Shown here one piece after another: positions 1 through 5,376 of a stretch of 7,171 bases of DNA. Location of the stretch: positions 1,259-8,429 of the forward strand of contig DLGN01000248.1 in assembly GCA_002482715.1 (NCBI GenBank), read 5' to 3'. The translations under genes and the position numbers were made by a program. The stretch is from Oxalobacteraceae bacterium UBA7693. Its GTDB lineage: Bacteria; Pseudomonadota; Gammaproteobacteria; Burkholderiales; Burkholderiaceae_D. Position 1 is the stretch's first letter, and each line of letters begins with the position of its first letter. The notes under the pieces are model-generated. The model ran no database searches. It saw only the letters and a list, made by a program, of their open reading frames with translations, and was not told the DNA's origin.

Positions 1-719
1 TCTGAGAAAGCTTGCACCATCAGACCAAACGTATTTGCATCATTCTTCCAATTGATCAAACCGCTAATTTGCGGATCTGTTTTCTTAGGCAATTCAGCGT
101 AAACAACACCAAGTGAGGCTTCAGCAGTTAATTGCTTTTTGAATTCTAAAGGCTTGCGCGTAATCACATTGATAGAACCAGCAACACCGCCCTCGACCAA
201 GCTCGCTTGAGAAGACTTGTTAACTTCGATACGACCAACCAATTCAGAAGGCAACAAGGTATAACTGATAGAACGACCGACACCTGCGCCAGATTGATTC
301 AAAACGAACCAATCACCAGCAGCCATGTTGTGACCATTAATCAAAGTTTGTGTCAAACTTGGATTCGTACCGCGCATACTGACGCGATCATTTTCATCGA
401 AACCACCTTCGTTACCAGAAGCTGAACTTGTCGTGACGCCAGAAACGCGCTGCAAAGAATCTGCAACGTTTTTATCAGGCATCTTACCGATATCTTCTGC
501 AGTAATGACTTCGATATGTGATTCTGCATTACGCTTTTGATTCAAGGACTGCTGCATGGATGCACGAACACCCGTTACAGTCACTTGCTGCGCTTCTTCT
601 TTCTTCGTATCTGCTTGTTGTGCTTGCGCTGACATTGCTGTTGTCATTGCGGCAGTAACGATCAACACAGATACCGCAGAAGCGATAGGCGTCAAATTCA
701 ATCTCAAATTACTTTTCAT
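1..719 (-). CDS. TonB-dependent receptor, N-terminal part (runs off left edge)
   Basis: Outer-membrane receptor that takes up a large substrate using TonB-ExbBD energy. 239 codons read without a stop from the ATG at 719 to the window edge; the beta-barrel is outside the window. Residues 1-36 form a signal peptide (charged start MKSNLR, hydrophobic core, cleavage near AMSAQAQQA). A TonB-box-like QVTVTG lies at about 45-50. The plug domain covers about 64-188 and includes ITAEDIGKMPDKNVADSLQR, SMRGTNPSLTQTLINGH, a GD-W segment and VEGGVAGSINVITRKPL. This pattern is typical of the proteobacterial TIGR01782 class, often tied to oligosaccharide or glycan uptake; the substrate here is unknown. A purine-rich site (GGGGGA) sits a few bases before the ATG and supports this start. 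The promoter appears to lie about 280 bp upstream with clustered TGGTAT half-sites, so regulation by a sugar-responsive repressor is plausible but inferred. Confidence 0.95.
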   Translation of the reverse strand, partial: MKSNLRLNLTPIASAVSVLIVTAAMTTAMSAQAQQADTKKEEAQQVTVTGVRASMQQSLNQKRNAESHIEVITAEDIGKMPDKNVADSLQRVSGVTTSSASGNEGGFDENDRVSMRGTNPSLTQTLINGHNMAAGDWFVLNQSGAGVGRSISYTLLPSELVGRIEVNKSSQASLVEGGVAGSINVITRKPLEFKKQLTAEASLGVVYAELPKKTDPQISGLINWKNDANTFGLMVQAFS

Positions 720-1000
720 GTATTCCCCCAAGGAGTTCATCAAATTTATTCATCAAACATCTAATGCACGGCAAATTTACAAATCCAACTTACCTTGCGC
801 AATTAATCCTACTCATTTAAGGAAATCACTTGATTAGTTCAAAACCCCAGAAGCCACGACATCACAGTCAATAAATATGCTGACCTTGCTTCTCCAAACT
901 AATCATTCACTACCGATTTCCCCAAACACTCCTGCATCTGACTACGTCAATCTTAATTACTCCCCCCACAGGAATAGTTAGCAGATCTCGAAGAGCTTTC
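720..1000 (-). promoter_or_regulatory. Long 5' leader of the TonB receptor gene
   Basis: About 275 bases separate the predicted leftward transcription start (near 994) from the receptor ATG at 719. I find no convincing ORF with a ribosome site and no riboswitch class that I recognise. The leader ends in the receptor's GGGGGA ribosome site. A second promoter closer to the gene cannot be excluded. Confidence 0.3.
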
Positions 1001-1029
1001 ACTTTAATTTTATTAATACCAATTGTCAA
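1001..1029 (-). promoter_or_regulatory. Sigma70-type promoter for the TonB receptor gene
   Basis: On the minus strand a perfect -35 TTGACA (1024-1029) is followed after exactly 17 bases by TAAAGT (1001-1006), a 4/6 match to TATAAT. The spacer holds ATTGGTATT, a copy of the half-site that recurs upstream, so a bound regulator would sit directly between -35 and -10. That arrangement is typical of repression. The downstream gene is the TonB receptor. Confidence 0.55.
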
Positions 1030-1093
1030 ACGGTATTCATGTGGTATTACATTTATTTGATTGGTATCATGCAACCAATCATCATTGGTATTA
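1015..1093. promoter_or_regulatory. Cluster of TGGTAT/ATACCA half-sites (candidate operators)
   Basis: Half-sites are ATACCA at 1016-1021, CGGTAT (one mismatch) at 1031-1036, and TGGTAT at 1042-1047, 1062-1067 and 1086-1091. Several combine as inverted repeats: AATACC-11-GGTATT (1015-1037), GATTGGT-8-ACCAATC (1059-1080) and ACCAAT-4-ATTGGT (1074-1089), the last two sharing an arm. Some starts are near multiples of a helical turn apart (11 and 20 bp). Known: HutC-type GntR regulators often bind TGGT/ACCA dyads. Inferred: these are operators for the TonB receptor promoter inside the same cluster. No regulator gene is in the window. Confidence 0.5.
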
Positions 1094-1171
1094 GCACAAA
1101 ACAGAAGTGCGCCAACATAAGCAATTGTTTTTAAACGAATTTATAAATAAAATCCAGCAATTATGAGCGAA

Positions 1172-1199
1172 TGGTATGTTGACTCAATCCAACATACCA
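1172..1199. promoter_or_regulatory. Perfect 10-bp inverted repeat TGGTATGTTG-8-CAACATACCA
   Basis: Both arms are perfect and the 8-base spacer equals that of the dyad at 1059-1080. The outer six bases of each arm are the same TGGTAT/ATACCA half-site as in the cluster 80 bp away. This suggests an outlying operator of the same regulator, perhaps for DNA looping or for a rightward promoter. It overlaps the start of a weak short ORF that is probably not a gene. No T-run follows, so it is not a terminator. Confidence 0.45.
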
Positions 1200-1348
1200 A
1201 TTTAAAAAAACGAGTTATTTCTGAGCACCAAGAAAGTTTGCTAGATGTCGTGCAAATTATTCGATTATTTTTCAAAAAAAACATCACATCACGCCATCGG
1301 AAATTGCTACGGATACTAGGGCGTGTTGACATAATATTTGGGCAATGC

Positions 1349-1448
1349 GTTCTTAGCAAAACGCAGGATGGCAAGGCGCACCTCGCCGCTGCGGCTGGCC
1401 GCCCCAGCAAGAGATGCAACGCTGTCCATCGTGCGTTTTGCCAAGAAC
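1349..1448. repeat. Nested stem 1 inside the MITE-like element
   Basis: Arms 1349-1371 and 1426-1448 are 23 bp each and pair with only two mismatches (left arm starts GTTCTTAGCAAAACGC, right arm ends GCGTTTTGCCAAGAAC). Within the loop, GCTGCGGC (1388-1395) and GCCCCAGC (1401-1408) form a further 8-bp stem with one mismatch and a 5-base loop. The result would be a long, branched hairpin in single-stranded DNA or RNA. Confidence 0.7.
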
Positions 1449-1462
1449 CCTTCGGGAATGGC

Positions 1463-1547
1463 CGAAATGGACACATGGCGTTGTTGCAAGTCGCTTACAG
1501 TGCTCGCACTGCGGCGCGCCTTGACGCCTAGCCCTGTGTCCATTTCG
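1463..1547. repeat. Nested stem 2 inside the MITE-like element
   Basis: CGAAATGGACACA (1463-1475) pairs perfectly with TGTGTCCATTTCG (1535-1547). Further in, GGCGT (1477-1481) pairs with ACGCC (1524-1528), CAAG (1487-1490) with CTTG (1520-1523), and CAGTG (1498-1502) with CACTG (1507-1511) around the tetraloop CTCG. Most of this 85-base segment can therefore fold into one extended hairpin. Confidence 0.7.
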
Positions 1548-1590
1548 ACTCATTCGCATGCACAAATATTATGTCAACACGCCCTAGTAA

Positions 1591-1697
1591 GCTTGACCCA
1601 AACAGGGCAAGCGCGCGATGATGGGGATGATCTCAGCTTGGCTTGACTTAACACGGATGCAGCATGACATGGCGATTCAAATGCAGGCTAAGCTGAG
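1591..1697. repeat. Two imperfect inverted repeats right of the MITE-like element
   Basis: GCTTGACCC (1591-1599) pairs with GGGCAAGC (1605-1612) with one bulged base. CTCAGCTTGGC (1632-1642) pairs with GCTAAGCTGAG (1687-1697) with one mismatch across a 44-base loop. Neither is followed by a T-run, so they do not look like terminators. They may belong to an older repeat into or next to which the element inserted. Function unknown. Confidence 0.4.
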
Positions 1698-1708
1698 CAC
1701 CTAATTTG

Positions 1709-1753
1709 TACACCAGTTAGTACATCATTAAATACACCAGTTAGTACACCATT
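1709..1753. promoter_or_regulatory. Tandem 21-bp operator-like repeat before the DUF1275 gene
   Basis: Two copies, 1709-1729 and 1733-1753, begin TACACCAGTTAGTACA and end CATT; they differ at one position and repeat with a 24-bp period. The first copy contains the dyad TGTAC-8-GTACA (1707-1724). The second copy ends 11 bp before the ATG at 1765, so a bound protein would cover the promoter or start region. A weak promoter, TTGTAC (1706-1711) with TTAAAT (1728-1733), overlaps the first copy. The dyad looks like a TetR-family operator, but no such gene is in the window. Confidence 0.5.
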
Positions 1754-1764
1754 CAAATTCCTGT

Positions 1765-2526
1765 ATGCCTCAACACTATCTCGCAAAACTCACCTCACCA
1801 AAACGCGATGCAAAGGCAAATCTGCATTTGGGGGTGACTTTATGTTGGATCGCTGGAGCACTCAATGCTGGAGGTTTTTTGGCTGTTGGCGAGTACACCT
1901 CGCACATGACTGGCTTACTTTCAAGTGCGGCAGATGAGTTAATTCTCGGACATAGCATGGCAGCACTGGCGGCATTATTCATGATGCTTGCATTTATTTG
2001 CGGCGCCGCTTGTACCGCATTAATTGTGAACTACACGAGACGTAATTTCCCGCGTTTTATTTATTCCCCCGTCTTATTTTTAGAGGCTATTTTGCTGCTG
2101 ATTTTTGGCATGCTAGGGCAAGGACTATTGAAGCATGAAATGATCACCGTCTCATTCACAGCAATTTTATTGTGTTACATGATGGGCTTGCAGAATGCGC
2201 TGATTACCAAAATCTCGCATGCGGAAATTCGTACCACACATATCACGGGTCTCATTACGGATATCGGTATTGAACTCGGTAAACTACTTTATTGGAACCG
2301 CGATCAAGAACGCAACCACAAACATGATCTTGATTTAAAAGTCGTTGTGAACAGACAAAAACTAAAACTACATAGCATGCTGGTGTTATCGTTCGCGATT
2401 GGTGGTGTGCTAGGTGCCGCAGGTTTTAAATACCTAGGCTTCATTTCCAGTGTGCCACTGGCGCTCGCTTTAATCGCCTTAGCAATCGCACCGATGCTAA
2501 GCAAAGCAAGCGCCCAAAAAAAATGA
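1765..2526 (+). CDS. DUF1275 / YoaK-family membrane protein
   Basis: 253-aa inner-membrane protein of unknown function. Family features are GVTLCWIAGALNAGGFLAVGEYTSHMTG (about 23-50), a GLQNALITKISHAEIRTTHITGLITDIGIELGKLL block (about 141-175) and roughly six hydrophobic segments (about 24-44, 62-88, 100-118, 127-148, 203-222 and 226-246). Length is close to the usual 220-250 aa. A charged loop (WNRDQERNHKHDLD, about 177-190) separates the two groups of segments. The start at 1765 keeps the conserved N-terminal segment whole, but no clear Shine-Dalgarno precedes it; the next in-frame Met (48) would cut into the family signature. The gene sits alone behind a tandem operator-like repeat and converges on the M28 peptidase gene. 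Confidence 0.88.
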   Translation: MPQHYLAKLTSPKRDAKANLHLGVTLCWIAGALNAGGFLAVGEYTSHMTGLLSSAADELILGHSMAALAALFMMLAFICGAACTALIVNYTRRNFPRFIYSPVLFLEAILLLIFGMLGQGLLKHEMITVSFTAILLCYMMGLQNALITKISHAEIRTTHITGLITDIGIELGKLLYWNRDQERNHKHDLDLKVVVNRQKLKLHSMLVLSFAIGGVLGAAGFKYLGFISSVPLALALIALAIAPMLSKASAQKK

Positions 2527-2555
2527 GCGCAATCAAGATAATTTGAAGGCGCTCA
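2516..2555 (-). terminator. Rho-independent terminator for the M28 peptidase transcript
   Basis: Read leftward, TGAGCGC (2555-2549) and GCGCTCA (2530-2524) form a perfect 7-bp stem with an 18-base loop, followed at once by eight Ts (complement of 2516-2523). It lies about 100 bp past the peptidase stop. The inner stem arm and T-run overlap the last codons and stop (TGA 2524-2526) of the convergent DUF1275 gene. The long loop lowers confidence. Confidence 0.6.
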
Positions 2556-2633
2556 ATTCACTATCGCATGAGGACTGAGAAATAAGGAATAAGACCAAAT
2601 TAATTTGGCGAAAACTAACCCAGATCCGATCTC

Positions 2634-2660
2634 AATCCTCGATTCAAGAGAGGATTTATT
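2634..2660 (+). terminator. Possible rightward terminator after the DUF1275 gene
   Basis: AATCCTC (2634-2640) and GAGGATT (2650-2656) form a perfect 7-bp stem with a 9-base loop, followed on the plus strand by the T-rich TATTTCTTT. It would stop rightward transcripts about 110 bp past the DUF1275 stop. The right arm touches the stop codon of the M28 peptidase gene on the other strand, so the convergent pair would exchange terminators. Confidence 0.4.
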
Positions 2661-4125
2661 TCTTTGCCGCTTTGATCACCGATAATAACTCAGCTCCAGA
2701 ACCAAAACTCATTGGTGCTTGTGCTGCCATCCACGCAAATACCGCATAAGTCGCCGCAGCTTGATTGATACGCACTGGTTCAATTTTATCGAAAGTATCA
2801 TCTGGAGTATGGTGCAAATCAAAGTAGTCATCTGCTTTTAAAGCTAATCCAAAACTCGCCGCGCCAGCCATTCTCAAGTCACCCATATCAGGCCCCGGAA
2901 ATGCATTATTATCCCCAGCTTCAATTCCCAAAGGGGCGAGTACTGTGTGCATTTGCTTGACCAGTGGTAAAGCCTCTGCTCGCACAAATGATGCCATCTT
3001 GGTGACTGGCCCTTGCCCCAAATCAGCCTCAGCCGCTGCTTGAATTCTCGCAATTTGTGACTGATGAGCGGCCAAGTAAGCTTTACCGCCAAACAAGCCC
3101 TGCTCTTCATTCGCAAATAAAACTACGCGGATACTGCGCTTAGGCCGTAAACCATTGCGCTTGATAAATTCAGCCGCTGCCATAGTGATCGCACAACCAG
3201 CACCATCATCAATCGCACCTGTTCCCAAATCCCAAGAATCTAAATGACCGCCAATCAAGACATACTCGTTCGGCAATTCACTTCCTGTCATCTCACCGAT
3301 CACATTGTAGGAAGTATAGGTGCCTGCAGCACTGGCGCTTATTTCCAACTTTAATGTCACTGGTTTACCACGCTTAATCATGCGTGCAACCATATCTGCA
3401 TCAGGATTAGACATCGCAGCGGCAGGAATTTGCGCAACATCAGCATCGTAAGTCATCACGCCAGTATGTGGTAAACGATGACTATCTGTACCGACTGAAC
3501 GAATCACAATTGCCACGGCCCCTTTACGTGCAGCCTCAGACGCGCCTTTAGAACGACCCGGAACTACGAGACCATACTCGTTTGAATTTTGCATTTTATG
3601 ATTGATGAAGACAATCTTGCCGCGCACTTTGTCGTTTGGCGCTGCCTGCATTTCTTTCAAAGTCGCGAATTCAACGAGTTCTGCGGTTAAACCATTTTGT
3701 GGTGTCGCAACAGTATTTCCCAGGGCCGTAATCACTAAAGCTTGCGGGAACGGTGCAGTAATCTCTGCCTTTTCAATACCACGCTTCCAGCTGGGAAAAG
3801 TGACGGGTTCTTTCCATACTTTATCAAAGCCGAGCTCTTTAAATTTCGCTTCTGCCCACGCAACTGCCAACGCATCACCCGGACTTCCAGCCATGCGTGG
3901 ACCAACCTCGGTCGTCAATGACTCCAAAATTTTATAACTTAAATTATCAGTGCGTGCTGCATCGCGTATCCAAGCTGCGGTCTGCAATTCTTTTTCAGAA
4001 AAAACCGCAGCCTTGTTGTTTTCTTTGGTAGCGCTCGCGAACGCGATAGTTGAAGTTAGCAAACAACTTGCCAACACCGCCAGACCTGTTTTTTTCAGCA
4101 TCTGCACATCTTTACGATTAAACAT
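2656..4125 (-). CDS. Secreted M28-family zinc peptidase with PA-type insert
   Basis: 489-aa exported metallopeptidase, probably an aminopeptidase or dipeptidase acting in the periplasm or outside the cell. Residues 1-31 form a signal peptide (MLKKTGLAVLASCLLTS core, cleavage near AFASA). A PA-like insert spans about 145-255. The M28 two-zinc centre is complete: H294 and D296 in GGHLDSWD, D306/D307 in GAIDDGAG, E340-E341 in NEEQGLFGG, D368 in EADLGQ and H439 in YFDLHHTPDDT. Domain order and the GGHLDSWDLGTGAIDDGAG block resemble carboxypeptidase Q/PGCP, which cleaves small peptides, but substrate cannot be read from sequence. The ATG at 4125 follows AAGGGA with a 5-base gap, a good ribosome site; the Met at residue 9 lacks one. 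The gene stands alone and converges on the DUF1275 gene. Confidence 0.93.
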   Translation of the reverse strand: MFNRKDVQMLKKTGLAVLASCLLTSTIAFASATKENNKAAVFSEKELQTAAWIRDAARTDNLSYKILESLTTEVGPRMAGSPGDALAVAWAEAKFKELGFDKVWKEPVTFPSWKRGIEKAEITAPFPQALVITALGNTVATPQNGLTAELVEFATLKEMQAAPNDKVRGKIVFINHKMQNSNEYGLVVPGRSKGASEAARKGAVAIVIRSVGTDSHRLPHTGVMTYDADVAQIPAAAMSNPDADMVARMIKRGKPVTLKLEISASAAGTYTSYNVIGEMTGSELPNEYVLIGGHLDSWDLGTGAIDDGAGCAITMAAAEFIKRNGLRPKRSIRVVLFANEEQGLFGGKAYLAAHQSQIARIQAAAEADLGQGPVTKMASFVRAEALPLVKQMHTVLAPLGIEAGDNNAFPGPDMGDLRMAGAASFGLALKADDYFDLHHTPDDTFDKIEPVRINQAAATYAVFAWMAAQAPMSFGSGAELLSVIKAAKK

Positions 4126-4342
4126 GTTTTTCCCTTATTGATCATTTTTCTTGTGATATAAAACAAAATACCGCTTGATGACGGTGCACCAAACAGACCA
4201 TTCAAGCCCGACAAAGTTCCTCAGCATTTTCCCACCAAGTCTGTAGTAGCACAGAAATTTCTTACTGCCGAGCAAATGAAATATAGCTAAGTCATTGATA
4301 ATAAATGATTAAAATTCAAACCCACAAAAGCCTTCGATTTAC

Positions 4343-4370
4343 TTTACTGGCTAGGAATATCGACTATACT
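4343..4370 (+). promoter_or_regulatory. Candidate rightward promoter TTTACT-16-TATACT
   Basis: TTTACT (4343-4348, 4/6) and TATACT (4365-4370, 5/6) are separated by 16 bases. Transcription would start near 4377, leaving a leader of about 185 bases before the DUF3579 ATG. A perfect TATAAT at 4431-4436 is a rival -10, but its best -35 (TTTAGT, 4408-4413) is poor. Confidence 0.3.
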
Positions 4371-4513
4371 TAGCATCGTTGCATCAAAGAAATTTTACTA
4401 CTCTGATTTTAGTTCAAGTCTTCTATAAGATATAATACATAGGTAGGTTAAAATACGAATCTGGCCAAACAAAGCTATTCTGACGTGATTGAGTGAAAAT
4501 AGCAGCCAGATTT

Positions 4514-4535
4514 GATTGACGTAAGATTGACGTAA
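4514..4535 (+). repeat. Exact tandem 11-bp repeat upstream of the DUF3579 gene
   Basis: GATTGACGTAA occurs twice head to tail (4514-4524 and 4525-4535), one DNA helical turn apart. A partial third copy, CTGACGTGA, lies at about 4480-4488. The repeat ends 26 bp before the ATG. Direct repeats spaced by one turn are common for response-regulator binding, but no regulator can be assigned. Confidence 0.5.
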
Positions 4536-4561
4536 CATTGCCGTTTTTGCCCGCGGATCAC

Positions 4562-4906
4562 ATGACTGATACAGCCAAACACGCTTCCAAGCCAATACGT
4601 GAGTTCTTTATCCAAGGCCTCACCAGCGATGGCAAACAGTTCCGTCCCAGCGATTGGGCCGAACGACTGTGTGGTGCCATGTCATGCTTTCGCCCGGAAG
4701 GCGGCAGAAATGCACATTTGCAATATTCACCTTATGTAAGACCCATCCTTCTCAATGGCGTGCGCTCTGTTGTGGTGAATGAGGCTCTGCGCGAGATCGA
4801 ACCACTGGCCTTTCACTTTGTAATGAGTTTTGCGAAAGACAATGACTTGCAGATCGTCGATGCTTGTTTGTTACCAGACCCCGCTCCACCAGCAACTGCT
4901 GCTTAA
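4562..4906 (+). CDS. DUF3579 family protein
   Basis: 114-aa cytoplasmic protein of a small family I know mainly from Betaproteobacteria; function unknown. Family features are IQGLTSDGKQFRPSDWAERLCGAMS (about 17-41), YSPYVRPILLNGVRSVVVNEALREIEPLAFHFVMSFAKDNDLQ (about 55-97) and a variable Pro/Ala-rich tail. There is no signal peptide or membrane segment. I chose the ATG at 4562 because the family begins shortly before the IQG-T-DG motif. A TTG at 4538 is in frame and would add eight residues, but neither start has a strong ribosome site (only GCGGA before the ATG). The gene ends one base from the stop of the convergent small membrane-protein gene. Confidence 0.88.
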   Translation: MTDTAKHASKPIREFFIQGLTSDGKQFRPSDWAERLCGAMSCFRPEGGRNAHLQYSPYVRPILLNGVRSVVVNEALREIEPLAFHFVMSFAKDNDLQIVDACLLPDPAPPATAA

Positions 4907-4907
4907 T

Positions 4908-5153
4908 TTATCGTCGACTCCTAGTCATCAATAAGCCAAGCGCAATCGAAATAAACAAACTCACTCCCCAAGCCAACACGCTGGCGATCATAAAAAATGG
5001 ATCTAGCGATCCTGATTCCAGATAAGCTAACACTTCAAAAAATACGGTAGCAGTCAAGGCAGACATCACACTCGCCAACAAAAATCGTCGTTGATAGTGG
5101 TGCCAGAAAATCGCCGACGCAATCGCAATCAAGCATAAATAGACGAAAGACAT
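4908..5153 (-). CDS. Small predicted membrane protein, unrecognised
   Basis: 81-aa protein I cannot assign to a family. It is nearly all membrane: hydrophobic segments at about 3-17, 24-45 and 52-76, with basic residues between the first two (HHYQRR) and at the C-terminus (MTRSRR). A GGGA site lies 6-9 bases before the ATG, which supports the start. Its stop codon is one base from the DUF3579 stop on the other strand, a tight convergent end that, together with the lack of another ORF covering this stretch, favours a real gene. No neighbour suggests a role. Confidence 0.65.
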   Translation of the reverse strand: MSFVYLCLIAIASAIFWHHYQRRFLLASVMSALTATVFFEVLAYLESGSLDPFFMIASVLAWGVSLFISIALGLLMTRSRR

Positions 5154-5376
5154 GCCATTCCCGATCTAAGGATTTTATTCGCAGATGTTACGATGTAGTA
5201 GGCTACAATAAATAGCTTCCACCAACAATCTCAAGCCAGAATCAGATCGGCCAAAATTAGATCAATATGTCAGGGCTCAAATATGCTGTCTAGGCTAGCC
5301 AAGTAGCGAAATAGCGAGATGACAAAATCCAAAGTCTGAACCAGAATCTACCAATACGGAACACAATATAAATATC

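Larger units (their letters stand above)
1314..1589. mobile_element. MITE-like element with perfect 27-bp inverted ends
   Basis: The ends 1314-1340 and 1563-1589 are perfect 27-bp inverted repeats. They begin TACTAGGGCG and continue through TGTTGACATAATATTTG; the mirror copy ends in CGCCCTAGTA. The outermost bases may be a target duplication that happens to be palindromic: if TA is duplicated the element is 1319-1584 (266 bp), if CTAG it is 1320-1583 (264 bp). The interior is clearly more GC-rich than the AT-rich flanks. No reading frame inside resembles a transposase, so any movement would need one supplied elsewhere. Known: short non-coding DNA with long perfect inverted ends and a small target duplication is the definition of a MITE. 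The parent insertion sequence is not recognised; an IS5-like parent is only a guess. The interior holds two more long inverted repeats, listed separately. Confidence 0.7.
4126..4561. other. AT-rich divergent intergenic region
   Basis: This gap separates the leftward M28 gene from the rightward DUF3579 gene and must hold promoters for both. I see no supported gene: the only ORF (4398-4595, minus) runs into the opposite strand of the DUF3579 start and has no family features. Contents: the peptidase ribosome site next to 4126, a leftward TATATC (4155-4160) without a good -35, two rightward promoter candidates, and an 11-bp tandem repeat close to the DUF3579 start. Confidence 0.6.

Noticed and set aside
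207..837. Plus-strand ORFs at 207-425 and 556-837
   Set aside because: Both lie on or over the opposite strand of the TonB receptor gene, which has a clear signal peptide and plug domain; they show no family features.
1326..1331. TTGACA in the left end of the MITE-like element as an inward promoter
   Set aside because: No acceptable -10 lies 16-18 bases downstream (GTTCTT at 17).
1141..1646. Several overlapping ORFs on both strands in and around the MITE-like element
   Set aside because: They arise from the GC-rich inverted repeats, mirror one another across strands and have no recognisable domain, so they are not called as genes.
4291..4309. Fur-box-like sequence around GATAAT (4297-4302)
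   Set aside because: By my alignment only about 11 of 19 positions match the consensus, which is easily reached in AT-rich DNA.
4398..4595. 65-aa minus-strand ORF
   Set aside because: It overlaps the start of the DUF3579 gene on the other strand and shows no domain or ribosome site.
5154..5376. Possible small RNA or operator in the gap before the antiporter (short palindromes such as GGCTAGCC)
   Set aside because: Only very short palindromes are present, with no convincing promoter-terminator pair.
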